A stretch of 64,000 bases of DNA from Mucilaginibacter paludis DSM 18603 (lineage in GTDB: Bacteria > Bacteroidota > Bacteroidia > Sphingobacteriales > Sphingobacteriaceae), in contig NZ_CM001403.1 in the NCBI RefSeq assembly GCF_000166195.2, positions 1,878,432 to 1,942,431 on the forward strand. The letters are read 5' to 3'. How positions within the stretch are numbered: position 1 is the first letter of the stretch; every line of letters begins with the position of its first letter. Positions 35,056-44,928 of this stretch are shown in pieces. The translations under genes were made by a program, and so were the position numbers. A model generated the notes under the pieces. The model was not told where the DNA came from, did no database searches, and saw only the letters and a program-made list of their open reading frames with translations.

Positions 35056-36867
35056 ATGAAAAAACATAACATATTAGTAATAGCCACCGTGATGCTGATC
35101 AGCATCACAACTTCATGTAAGAAAGGCTATCTGGACCAGGTGCCCAATGACCGGTTAACGCTTGATGCTACTTTTAATAACTCCACAACAGCCGTTGAAT
35201 TTCTGGCCAACACTTATTCTTATCTCCCCGATGAAGCCAACCAGCAAAATGCTCCGGGTAGTAATGCCGGGGTATGGACAGGCGGCAGCTCCGAAGCAGA
35301 ATATGATTGGGGCTTTGTTGCCTCTCAAAATATAAACAATGGAGCTTATGATGCCTCGAGCAGCTTTGTTTCAGCTTACTGGAATAACTATTACCAGGGC
35401 ATTCGTTCGGCAACTATATTTATTGCCAATATAGATAAGGTTCCAAACCTCTCTGCAAATTTAAAAACCCAGTATAAAGCAGAGGCGAAGGCATTGCGGG
35501 CTATCTATTATTTTTACCTGATGCGCATTTACGGCCCGCTGATCCTGTTAGGCGAACAAACACTTGCACCAGACGCCGCGATAAGCACTTACCAATTGTC
35601 AAGAAGCTCAATAGACGATTGCGTAACGTATATTAGCAATGAATTGGATGCGGCAGCCAAAGATCTTCCTGCAAAACCATCAAATAGTAATACTTATGGC
35701 AGGATAACCAGTGGTTTTGCACAGGCCATTAAATCAGAAGCGTTGTTATATGCCGCAAGCCCTTTATTTAATGGGAATACCGATTACAGCACATTGGTAA
35801 ATAAGGATGGTACCCACCTGATTAGCCAAACTGTTGATGTTACCAAATGGGCAAAAGCAGCAGCCGCGACAAAAGCTTTTATTGATACGTATGTGCCAAA
35901 CACTTACAACCTTTACCAGGAAAATGATAATAACGGCAATTACAGCGCCTACCTGTCTTGCCGTGATGTGATGCTGGTTGATTGGAACTCAGAGGTTATT
36001 TACGCAAATACCAACCCGAACGTAACCACCTGGCAATATGATACTACGCCCTACCACCAGGGTTTTCCGGGCGAGGTACAAGGCGCGGGCAGCCTTGGTG
36101 CTACACAAGAAATGGTCGACGCGTTTTTTATGGCTAACGGAAAACCAATCACCGACCCTACGTCGGGTTATATGCAAAGCGGGTTCCAAAATTTCGCAGC
36201 CGTAAACCAGGATTTTCCAACTTATACGTATAATCAATGGATAGGAAGAGAAGCTCGTTTTTATGTAGATATTACCTATAACAATAGTGAATGGTTAGAT
36301 AAAAATGCCGGCTTATTTATTACCGACCTTACCTACCACGGTAACTCCGGGCGCAATGCCGGGCAAAACGACTATTGCCCAACAGGTTATATCGTGCGCA
36401 AAAACAACCCACCCAGCGACAGGACACAGGGCAACCGGACATTTGTGATGCTGAGGCTGGCTGAAATTTATTTAAATTATGCGGAAGCGCTGAATGAAAG
36501 TGACCCCGGTAACCCAGACATATTAAAATACGTTAACCTGATCAGGACGCGCGCTGGCATACCGGCTTATGGCCAGGGAGTTGATGCTCCTGCAGGCCAG
36601 GACGCTGTCCGACAGGCCATCAGGCGTGAAAGGCAGATTGAACTGGCCTTTGAAAACAACCGGTTTTTTGATGTTCGCCGCTGGAAAATTGCTACTCAAA
36701 CCGAAGCCGGTGCTCTGCATGGATTAAACATCAATGCCGATGCCCCCGACTTCTACAATGTGGTAACGTTTGAAACACGCGTGTTTAATAAAAAGTCATA
36801 CTTGTTCCCAATTCCACAAACCGACGTTAACTCAGATACTCAAATTGTACAGAATACCGGCTGGTAG
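35056..36867 (+). CDS. SusD/RagB-family glycan-binding lipoprotein
   Basis: A 603-residue surface lipoprotein that forms the lid of the SusC pore. The start MKKHNILVI at 35056 is chosen; an upstream TTG at 35041 would add five residues. The lipobox is around SITTSC. The SusD body is shown by YLDQVPNDRLTLDATF, a TPR-like core (RAIYYFYLMRIYGPLILL) and C-terminal RQIELAFENNRFFDVRRWK. It starts 36 bp after the SusC stop, so the pair is one unit. Confidence 0.96.
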   Translation: MKKHNILVIATVMLISITTSCKKGYLDQVPNDRLTLDATFNNSTTAVEFLANTYSYLPDEANQQNAPGSNAGVWTGGSSEAEYDWGFVASQNINNGAYDASSSFVSAYWNNYYQGIRSATIFIANIDKVPNLSANLKTQYKAEAKALRAIYYFYLMRIYGPLILLGEQTLAPDAAISTYQLSRSSIDDCVTYISNELDAAAKDLPAKPSNSNTYGRITSGFAQAIKSEALLYAASPLFNGNTDYSTLVNKDGTHLISQTVDVTKWAKAAAATKAFIDTYVPNTYNLYQENDNNGNYSAYLSCRDVMLVDWNSEVIYANTNPNVTTWQYDTTPYHQGFPGEVQGAGSLGATQEMVDAFFMANGKPITDPTSGYMQSGFQNFAAVNQDFPTYTYNQWIGREARFYVDITYNNSEWLDKNAGLFITDLTYHGNSGRNAGQNDYCPTGYIVRKNNPPSDRTQGNRTFVMLRLAEIYLNYAEALNESDPGNPDILKYVNLIRTRAGIPAYGQGVDAPAGQDAVRQAIRRERQIELAFENNRFFDVRRWKIATQTEAGALHGLNINADAPDFYNVVTFETRVFNKKSYLFPIPQTDVNSDTQIVQNTGW

Positions 36868-36990
36868 TTAGCATGTATTTTTTGTTTAAAAGGGAGAAAG
36901 CATTAGGCCTCTCCCTTTTAATAACTACTTGCTGGCAATCGCCAGATATGCACAATTAAAAATCCATTATTAAACTCAAAGTAAAACATC

Positions 36991-37959
36991 ATGAAAAATT
37001 ATATATATAGCATTGCCGCTATGGTAATGATATGCGGTATTGTTATTGCCTGCAAAAAAAGCGAGCAGTCGGGCAGTTCTTCCGGAGGAACTAAAACAAC
37101 GCCTGTAACTACGGTAATGGGCGCGCCGCCGGCTACCTGGAAAGAGCACTGTTGGGGTGGCCATACCAAATTGGTATCCCTGGCTTACTACAATGATGAT
37201 TTGGCTCTCTATTATGATGATGGCATGGATCAATCCATACAATGGTTTAGGAGCCAGTATACGCTGGCATGGCGGTACGTTAAAAAAACTTATGGCAACT
37301 ACGGCGATTCATCACGCCTTTATATGATCTGCCACGGCATCCCACCAAATGCAAGCGCCCAAGATAATAGTTACGGAGGAGGCCACCCGGGTACCTATTA
37401 CGATGAAACACATAATTACCGTAATACAACCGATTGCGGCTTGGGCGTTAGCGTATGGGCCGAAAGCACCGGAGACGCAATCAGGGAGCCTATCCATGAA
37501 ATTGGGCACATTGTAGCCAGTTCGTCTTACGGCATGAAACATGACATTTCATCCGGATTATGGGGCGACAGCAAATTTGCAGAAATTTTTATTTATGATG
37601 TACTCATGAATATCAACAGGCAGCCGGAGGCACAGGATATATTTAATCAGATGCAAACGCAATATGATGATTTTCCGGCGCCAAACACGCAATGGTTTAA
37701 AAACTGGTTCTATCCTATTTATAACAAATATGGCCAGGGAGCTGTACTGGCTAAGTATTTCAAACAATTATCCGACAATGCCCACGACAGAAGTGAAGCT
37801 TTAAACTTAGGCGAATTTGTCCATTTTTTTAGTGGAGCTGCCGGTGTTAACTTGAACGATCAGGCAAAGATTGCGTTTGGAACCGCCTGGAACGATACCG
37901 CAATTGCACAGTTTAAAAAAGCTCAGGCAATTTATCCAAACGTGAAATATCCGTATTAA
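36991..37959 (+). CDS. Lipoprotein with a HExxH zinc-peptidase-like motif
   Basis: A 322-residue protein with a lipoprotein signal (residues 1-21, GIVIAC), a Ser/Thr/Gly-rich linker (about 24-45) and a globular domain. HEIGH (169-173) is a zinc-binding HExxH motif; Glu198, in KFAEIF, 25 residues later, could be the third ligand of a gluzincin. The domain also has YNDDLALYYDDGMDQS and many aromatic residues. It is placed directly after SusD, so it is probably displayed at the cell surface. I recognise no named family; an M60-like peptidase of glycoproteins is one possibility. Confidence 0.7.
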   Translation: MKNYIYSIAAMVMICGIVIACKKSEQSGSSSGGTKTTPVTTVMGAPPATWKEHCWGGHTKLVSLAYYNDDLALYYDDGMDQSIQWFRSQYTLAWRYVKKTYGNYGDSSRLYMICHGIPPNASAQDNSYGGGHPGTYYDETHNYRNTTDCGLGVSVWAESTGDAIREPIHEIGHIVASSSYGMKHDISSGLWGDSKFAEIFIYDVLMNINRQPEAQDIFNQMQTQYDDFPAPNTQWFKNWFYPIYNKYGQGAVLAKYFKQLSDNAHDRSEALNLGEFVHFFSGAAGVNLNDQAKIAFGTAWNDTAIAQFKKAQAIYPNVKYPY

Positions 37960-38074
37960 CTGATGAGCGGCATTTCATCACCCCTGGTATACCTATCCGT
38001 GTACATAGCGGTTGTTATTATTTTCCGGACATCCTGCCGCCCGGAAGACCAATTCTCTACCACCGAAATTTAAA

Positions 38075-40366
38075 ATGCTCATGAAAATTTTTAGATGTGC
38101 TATCGTATTACTATTTACATCGCCTGCAATAGCACAACAGGTTGCCCAGGTAGCTGATCCTGTTGAATGGGTAAAACCATTAATGGGGTCAGCCTCAAGT
38201 GGCGATCTATCCAACGGCAATACCTACCCGGCTATTGCCTTGCCCTGGGGTATGAATACCTGGACCCCGCAAACCGGGAAAATGGGTGATGGCTGGCAAT
38301 ATACTTACGATGCCAATAAAATACGCGGCTTTAAACAAACCCACCAGCCATCGCCCTGGATGAATGATTACGGACAGTTCTCGATATTCCCGGAAACTGG
38401 AAAAATTCAGGTGAAAGAAGATGAACGCGCCAGTTGGTTTTCGCACAAAGCAGAAATTGCAAAGCCTTATTACTACAGCGTTTACCTCGCCGATTACAAT
38501 GTAACCACCGAAATTACGCCAACCGAACGTGCCGCCAGCTTCAGAATCACTTTCCCTCAATCTGATAGTTCACACATTGTTATTGATGCCTTCGATAAGG
38601 GTTCTTATTTAAAAATCTATCCTAACGAACAAAAAATTATCGGCTATACCACTAAAAACAGCGGTAATGTACCGGCCAACTTTAAAAATTACTTTATTAT
38701 TTATTTTGATAAGCCCTTCTTCATCAGCCGTAATACAACCGATGGTCAACCAGATAGCACGCCGGTTGAGATTACCGGCGACCATGCCGTTGCCGTAGTG
38801 AATTTTAAAACCACTGCGGGCGAACAGGTGGGCCTGAAGGTAGCCTCTTCTTTCATCAATTACGAGCAGGCAGAACTTAATTTAAAGCGCGAACTGGGAA
38901 ACGATAGCTTTGAAACAACCAGACAAAAAGCCAAATCGGCATGGAATAAAACCTTAAGCCGCGTAGAGGTTGGTGGCGGAACGGCAGAACAGGTTAGTAC
39001 ATTTTACTCCTGCCTTTACCGCATGCTTTTTTTCCCAAACAAACTTTATGAAATTGATGCTAAGGGGCAAATTGTTCATTACAGCCCTTACAATGGGCAG
39101 GTTTTACCGGGTTATATGTTTGCCGGAACAGGCTTTTGGGATACCTTCCGCGCTTTGTATCCTTTTCTTAACCTGATGTACCCATCCATCAATAAGGAGA
39201 TGCAACAAGGGCTTTTGAACGATTACAAAGAGGGTGGCTGGCTGCCCGAGTGGTCCAGTCCGGGCTATGCGGATATTATGGTTGGCAACAATTCCGCGTC
39301 GGTAGTGGCAGATGCTTACTTAAAAGGACTACGGGGCTATAATATTGACACCTTGTACCAGGCCTTGTTGCATGGCGCCAACAACGAAGGCCCCATATCG
39401 GCAGTTGGGCGGTATGGCGTAAAATATTATAAAGAATTAGGCTATGTACCATACGATGTTAACATCAATGAGAATGCTGCGCGCACGCTCGAATATGCTT
39501 ATGACGACTTTGCCATTTATCAGCTTGGTAAAAAACTGGGCCGCCCCGCTGCTGAAATCAACCTGTATAAAAAAAGAAGCCTGAACTACCGGAATCTTTT
39601 TGACAGTTCAACCGGGTTAATGCGCGGTAAAAATAAAGATGGCTCTTTTCAGTCGCCATTCAATCCGTTTAAATGGGGAGGCGCCTTTACCGAGGGTAAT
39701 AGCTGGCATTATACCTGGGGCGTTTTTCATGACATACAGGGCTTAATCAACCTAATGGGTGGCAACAAGCATTTTATAAATAAGCTGGATTCGGTTTTTA
39801 TATTGCCTCCTGTTTTTGATGATAGCTACTACGGAGGTGTAATCCACGAGATTCGCGAAATGCAGATTGTGAATATGGGGCAGTACGCACATGGCAACCA
39901 GCCTATCCAACACATGCTTTATCTTTATAACTATGCCGGCCAGCCCTGGAAAACGCAATATTGGGTTCGGGAGGTGATGAACCGCTTGTACAAGCCTACA
40001 CCCGATGGCTACTGCGGCGATGAGGATAACGGACAAACATCTGCATGGTATGTGTTTTCGGCAATCGGGTTTTACCCGGTATGCCCCGCTTCCGGTCAGT
40101 ATGTGCTGGGCGCTCCGCTCTTCAGCAAAATTACGCTGAACCTTGAAAATGGTAAAAAGGTCATCATTACCGCGCAACATAACAGTGATGCTAACCGGTA
40201 TGTTAAAAGTATAAGTTATAACGGCAAACCATATAGCTATAATTGGCTGAACCACCAGAAACTACTTGAGGGTGCTACCATTGATATCCAGATGCAAAAC
40301 CAACCCAATAAGCAAAGAGGAGTAAAGCCGGTTGATTACCCCTACTCGCTCTCTAACGATCAATAA
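38075..40366 (+). CDS. Glycoside hydrolase family 92 (alpha-mannosidase), first copy
   Basis: A secreted exo-alpha-mannosidase, about 763 residues from the ATG at 38075 (38081 is another choice). A longer frame from 38012 lacks a signal at its start and is not favoured. The signal ends near SPAIAQQ. GH92 marks are GFWDTFRALYPF, the acid-containing FTEGNSWHYTW, YAHGNQPIQH and GDEDNGQTSAWYVFSAIGFYP. Compared with the next gene it has NQPIQH where the latter has NEPSHH in the leaving-group region, so the two may prefer different linkages. Confidence 0.93.
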   Translation: MLMKIFRCAIVLLFTSPAIAQQVAQVADPVEWVKPLMGSASSGDLSNGNTYPAIALPWGMNTWTPQTGKMGDGWQYTYDANKIRGFKQTHQPSPWMNDYGQFSIFPETGKIQVKEDERASWFSHKAEIAKPYYYSVYLADYNVTTEITPTERAASFRITFPQSDSSHIVIDAFDKGSYLKIYPNEQKIIGYTTKNSGNVPANFKNYFIIYFDKPFFISRNTTDGQPDSTPVEITGDHAVAVVNFKTTAGEQVGLKVASSFINYEQAELNLKRELGNDSFETTRQKAKSAWNKTLSRVEVGGGTAEQVSTFYSCLYRMLFFPNKLYEIDAKGQIVHYSPYNGQVLPGYMFAGTGFWDTFRALYPFLNLMYPSINKEMQQGLLNDYKEGGWLPEWSSPGYADIMVGNNSASVVADAYLKGLRGYNIDTLYQALLHGANNEGPISAVGRYGVKYYKELGYVPYDVNINENAARTLEYAYDDFAIYQLGKKLGRPAAEINLYKKRSLNYRNLFDSSTGLMRGKNKDGSFQSPFNPFKWGGAFTEGNSWHYTWGVFHDIQGLINLMGGNKHFINKLDSVFILPPVFDDSYYGGVIHEIREMQIVNMGQYAHGNQPIQHMLYLYNYAGQPWKTQYWVREVMNRLYKPTPDGYCGDEDNGQTSAWYVFSAIGFYPVCPASGQYVLGAPLFSKITLNLENGKKVIITAQHNSDANRYVKSISYNGKPYSYNWLNHQKLLEGATIDIQMQNQPNKQRGVKPVDYPYSLSNDQ

Positions 40367-40474
40367 TTCAGGAAGTAATTTTAATGATGATATCAACTAT
40401 CAGACCTTAAAGGATAACCGTGCTGGATGTTGCCCTTAACCAACGTTTAGCCGCATTATTTAAAAACTAAAACC

Positions 40475-42775
40475 ATGAAAGCATACCTTATACTTTGCTT
40501 GATATTATGCCCCGCCTGGCTACAGGCACAACACACTCCGGAAAAGCGTGTGGTGCAATATGTTAACCCGTTTATAGGTACCGGGGCGGTAGATACCAAC
40601 AGCCTTTCGGGTAGTAATATCCCGGGGCCAACTACTCCATTTGGCTTTGTACAACTTAGCCCGGATACGCGCGACGCGCCGGACGACCCGGCATCAGGAT
40701 ATGATTACAATGATAAAACGATAGTTGGGTTTAGCCATACCCACTTAAGCGGTACCGGCGTGGCCGATTTATTTGACGTATTGCTGATGCCAACCCAGGG
40801 CGAGGTAAAGCTTTCGCCGGGGAAAAGCCAGGTTAGCCGGAGCGGTTACCGTTCCACGTTTTCCCATCAGCAGGAAACTGCCCGGCCGGGTTATTACCAG
40901 GTACTATTGCAAGACTATGGCATTAATGCAGAGCTAACAGCCACCGCGCATACCGGTATGCACCGCTATACTTTTCCGGCAAGTACACAATCACACATTG
41001 TGATAGATCTGGATCATTCCTTGAATAAAAAACGCGGTTACTGGGAATGCAGGATTATCGATGCAGAATTAAAGGTAATTAACAACCATACCCTGGAAGG
41101 CTACCGCATTATTACCGGATGGGCAAGTTTGCGCAAAGTTTATTTCCACGCCGAATTTTCCAAACCGTTTGATAACGTTGTCATGGCCAACGGCAATAAC
41201 ACCCCATACCCTACTACCCTGCTAAACGGTACAGCCTTAAAGGCAGCTTTAAATTTCAGCACCACCGATAAAGAACAGGTACTTGTTAAAGTAGCCTTAT
41301 CTGCCGTTAGTATCGACAATGCAAAGATGAATATGGCCGCAGAGCTACCGGGTTGGGATTTTGACAATATCAGCCGGCAATGCGCCGATAATTGGGAAAA
41401 AGAACTGAGTAAAATAAAGATAGAGGGCACTCCGGAGCAAAAGCAGATTTTTTACACCGGGCTTTATCACGCATTCACCCAACCCAACAACATCGCCGAT
41501 GTAAATGGCGATTACCAGGCAACAGATCTGACTATCGGTAATGCGCCCGATAAAGTTCAATATTCTACCTTTTCTTTGTGGGATACTTATCGCGCCGCGC
41601 ATCCGCTTTACACCCTTTTACAACCCGAACGGACAGCAGGGTTTATCAACACCATGATCAGGCAGTACAAAACTTATGGTTACTTACCTATCTGGCAGCT
41701 TTGGGGAGAAGAAAATTATTGCATGATCGGCAACCACGCCATCCCGGTTATTGTCGACGCCGTGCTAAAAGGTATTCCGGGTATCAATGCCCAGGATGCC
41801 TATGAAGCAATAAAGGCATCATCTGTAACGGAGCATCCCGGTTCGCCGTTCGCGGCCTGGGAAAAATATGGCTACATACCCGAGGATATTGAATCACAAT
41901 CCGTATCCATCTCCGTAGAAATGGCCTATGATGACTGGTGCGTAGCCCAATTGGCCAGGAAGCTGGGTAATACTGCTGATTACAATCACTTTATGGAACG
42001 CTCGGCTTTTTACAAAAACCTGTATAATGTTAAAACTGGTTTCTTTCAAGCCAAAAACAAAGACGGTAACTGGGTAACACCATTTAATCCGCTCAGTTAT
42101 GGCGGCAATGGCGGCAGCCCCTATACCGAGGCCAATGCATGGCAGTACAGCTGGTATGTGCCTCAAAATGTACCCGGCCTGATTAACCTGATGGGTGGCA
42201 ACAAGGCCTTTACAGCCAAGCTGGATACCTTTTTCACCCTGGCTAACAAACCTGGCGATGTAAATGGTAATGCCTCGGGCTTTATAGGGCAGTATGCACA
42301 TGGTAACGAGCCGAGCCACCACATTGCTTATCTGTATGATTATGCCGGTGAGCCCTGGAAAACCCAATATTATGTATCAAAAGTATTGAATGAATTGTAT
42401 AACAACTCATCATCCGGGTATGCAGGTAATGAAGATTGCGGCCAGATGTCGGCATGGTACATTTTCAGCTCCATGGGTTTTTATCCCGTTAACCCGGCAA
42501 ACGGAATATACGCCATTGGGTCGCCAATATTAAAGGCGGCAGCTATCACATTGCCTAACGGTAAGACATTCAGTGTAAGTGTAAAAAATCCCGGCAAACC
42601 AAACATTTACATTCAATCTGTAAAATTGAACGGCAAGCCCTACACTAAAACTTATATCACCCAAAACGATATCATCAGCGGCGGCAGGTTGGAGTTTATA
42701 ATGGGAACCAAACCTAATAAATCATGGGGAATTACCCCCGCAGGCGTGCCTCCGGTATGGGGCTATAATAATTGA
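40475..42775 (+). CDS. Glycoside hydrolase family 92 (alpha-mannosidase), second copy
   Basis: A 766-residue secreted exo-alpha-mannosidase with a signal peptide (residues 1-19, WLQAQ). N-terminal VNPFIGTGAVDTNS is the usual GH92 opening, followed by FSHTHLSGTG, LWDTYRAAHPL, the YTEANAWQYSW acid region, YAHGNEPSHH and GNEDCGQMSAWYIFSSMGFYP. It should act on terminal alpha-mannose with metal (calcium) help. It sits 108 bp after the first GH92 gene and is part of the same locus. Confidence 0.95.
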   Translation: MKAYLILCLILCPAWLQAQHTPEKRVVQYVNPFIGTGAVDTNSLSGSNIPGPTTPFGFVQLSPDTRDAPDDPASGYDYNDKTIVGFSHTHLSGTGVADLFDVLLMPTQGEVKLSPGKSQVSRSGYRSTFSHQQETARPGYYQVLLQDYGINAELTATAHTGMHRYTFPASTQSHIVIDLDHSLNKKRGYWECRIIDAELKVINNHTLEGYRIITGWASLRKVYFHAEFSKPFDNVVMANGNNTPYPTTLLNGTALKAALNFSTTDKEQVLVKVALSAVSIDNAKMNMAAELPGWDFDNISRQCADNWEKELSKIKIEGTPEQKQIFYTGLYHAFTQPNNIADVNGDYQATDLTIGNAPDKVQYSTFSLWDTYRAAHPLYTLLQPERTAGFINTMIRQYKTYGYLPIWQLWGEENYCMIGNHAIPVIVDAVLKGIPGINAQDAYEAIKASSVTEHPGSPFAAWEKYGYIPEDIESQSVSISVEMAYDDWCVAQLARKLGNTADYNHFMERSAFYKNLYNVKTGFFQAKNKDGNWVTPFNPLSYGGNGGSPYTEANAWQYSWYVPQNVPGLINLMGGNKAFTAKLDTFFTLANKPGDVNGNASGFIGQYAHGNEPSHHIAYLYDYAGEPWKTQYYVSKVLNELYNNSSSGYAGNEDCGQMSAWYIFSSMGFYPVNPANGIYAIGSPILKAAAITLPNGKTFSVSVKNPGKPNIYIQSVKLNGKPYTKTYITQNDIISGGRLEFIMGTKPNKSWGITPAGVPPVWGYNN

Positions 42776-42797
42776 TTACGATATAAAAACAACAAAA

Positions 42798-44198
42798 ATG
42801 AAAAATCAAAGCAAATTGATATTGCTGCTGCTCTGCCTTCTACCATCCTTTTTAATGGCACAGAACGGCAATACACCTGTAAAACCGTTGACTGAATTAC
42901 AGCAAAATTTTGTAGACCTGCGTTTTGGCATGTTCATTCACTTTAACATGCCCACTTATGCTAACCAGGACTGGCCCGATCCTGAAATGCCCGCCTCCGC
43001 TTTTAATCCAACCAAACTCAATTGCGATCAGTGGGCAAAGGCCGCTAAAACTGCCAACATGGCTTATGGCTGTATTACCACTAAGCACCATAGCGGATTT
43101 TGCATCTGGGATACCAAAACAACAGATTATAACGTCATGAACAGCCCTTTAAAAAGGGATGTGGTTAAAGAGTATGTAGATGCTTTCCGCAAAAATGGTT
43201 TAAAAGTATTCCTTTATTATTCCATACTGGATACTCACCACTATTTAAGGCCTAACTGTATAACTCCCCAACACAGTAAAATGGTGAAAGCGCAGCTGAC
43301 CGAGCTGTTAACCCATTACGGGCCTATCCAGGCGCTGATTATTGACGGCTGGGATGCCCCATGGTCAAGAATTTCGTATGATGATATCCCTTTTGAAGAA
43401 ATATACCGACTGGTGAAATCATTACAGCCTAATTGTTTACTGATGGACCTGAACGGCGCCAAATACCCGCAGGAGGCTTTATATTATACCGATATTAAAA
43501 CTTATGAAATGGGTGCCGGGCAGCGCATTGCCAGCAGTGGAAACCGCCTGCCATCTTTGGCCTGCTTGCCATTGCAGCAAAATTGGTTTTGGGAAACCAG
43601 CCATCCAACAACCCCGGTAAAAGATCCGGTTAAACTGGTAAATGAAACGCTGATCCCGTTAAATAAAGAGAACTGCAATTTTATACTAAACGTAGCGCCA
43701 AACCGTGACGGCCTGATGGATGATAACGCCTTAGCCGCGCTTAAGCAAATTGGCGAACTATGGCATAACCAGGGCCCCCTGCCCCCTTTGCCTAATTCAG
43801 GTTTGCCCATTATTTCACATAACCTGGCCAAACACGTACCTGCAAACTCCAGTTGGAGCGATGATTCTGCAATTATGGATTTTGCGAATGATGATGATTT
43901 TGGCACCTCTTGGGTTTCCAACTCCACTATTAAAAAACCATGGTTTGAACTGAATTTTAAAAATGATACGGAGTTTAACACGATTACAATTGCAGAAGAA
44001 AAGGCCAATATCAAAAGCTATACGCTTAGCTGTTATCACAATGGTGCCTGGATTACCCTGTTTAGCGGAGAAAATACAAATAAAATAAAGATACACCGTT
44101 TAAAGCAGATGACCGGAAGTAAGATCAGAATGCAAATTGAAAGCTATGATCATCAACCGTCTATCGCGGAATTTGGTGTTTATAATGAACGAAGATAA
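42798..44198 (+). CDS. GH29 alpha-L-fucosidase with C-terminal F5/8C-like domain
   Basis: A 466-residue secreted enzyme with a signal (residues 1-21, FLMAQ). The (beta/alpha)8 domain contains TTKHHSGFCIWDTKTTDYNV, seen here as KHHSGFCIWD, and a nucleophile region LIIDGWDAPW. The end of the catalytic part is NFILNVAPNRDG. Residues about 345-466 look like an F5/8C (discoidin-like) carbohydrate-binding module. It removes alpha-linked fucose and ends the locus, 23 bp after the second GH92 gene. Confidence 0.92.
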   Translation: MKNQSKLILLLLCLLPSFLMAQNGNTPVKPLTELQQNFVDLRFGMFIHFNMPTYANQDWPDPEMPASAFNPTKLNCDQWAKAAKTANMAYGCITTKHHSGFCIWDTKTTDYNVMNSPLKRDVVKEYVDAFRKNGLKVFLYYSILDTHHYLRPNCITPQHSKMVKAQLTELLTHYGPIQALIIDGWDAPWSRISYDDIPFEEIYRLVKSLQPNCLLMDLNGAKYPQEALYYTDIKTYEMGAGQRIASSGNRLPSLACLPLQQNWFWETSHPTTPVKDPVKLVNETLIPLNKENCNFILNVAPNRDGLMDDNALAALKQIGELWHNQGPLPPLPNSGLPIISHNLAKHVPANSSWSDDSAIMDFANDDDFGTSWVSNSTIKKPWFELNFKNDTEFNTITIAEEKANIKSYTLSCYHNGAWITLFSGENTNKIKIHRLKQMTGSKIRMQIESYDHQPSIAEFGVYNERR

Positions 44199-44223
44199 AT
44201 CCGGGTAGATGCTCGTTTGCAAC

Positions 44224-44289
44224 AAGATCCTCCTCGGTATGACATTTTTTTCAAATTCACCTTTCCCAAACTATGTCGAGGAGGATCTT
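44224..44289. repeat. Palindromic intergenic repeat after the glycan locus
   Basis: AAGATCCTCCTCG and CGAGGAGGATCTT pair across about 35 nt, extended by TATGACA/TATGTC. The downstream TTTTGCGTGCGATAGACC resembles the tail of the 130-bp tandem unit near 1250. It may end the glycan-locus transcript. Confidence 0.6.
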
Positions 44290-44928
44290 TTGCGTGCGAT
44301 AGACCTGCTGCAAAACGTGAACGGTTGTCGTCCTGGCGCAAAATGCCTCCTCGTTCACATTTTTTTAAATTTATTAATCCCCAACAACGTCCGCACGAAG
44401 GAGATACCTTTTCCGGGGATGAACTACAGCGTAGCAGTCGCATGCAAAAGAGTCGCTTCTGCCTTGCTTCATGTCAACGATAAAATGCCGGTTATAGCCG
44501 GATAAAAATTCATTAATAATCAATCAAGGATACCGAATTTTGACACAAGACACTCCAGGCAAAGTACTCTTGGCTTAAAACCAATCGGTTTCTATAGAGA
44601 TAGCCTGATCACCAATAGCTGCCCCCCGGTTTAAGAGCCGTCTTTTATCAGGCACAACATTAGCCGTTGTGTTAACTAATCAACAATTAATCTGCAATAG
44701 GCCCCCCAATATCCTGCAAACCGATATTTTAGCGACTAACAATTCAATTTAAGTGTAAAACATACATTAGCAACAAACAAGTTTGCCCTTAACGTTGTTG
44801 CAAAGCAAAGCTGCAATATGAGCTGTAAAGCGTAAATAGCAACAAATTCAGGGTTTAATGATACCTTTTGCACATTATTTGTTGTGATATTGAATCATAA
44901 GCATTAACTATAGAAAAACTCTACCAAA
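44290..44928. other. Intergenic region upstream of tamB
   Basis: About 640 bp with no convincing gene. The first 60 bases continue the palindromic repeat (TGCCTCCTCG near 44345). The rest is A/T-rich with no clear promoter boxes or hairpins recognised. Confidence 0.4.
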
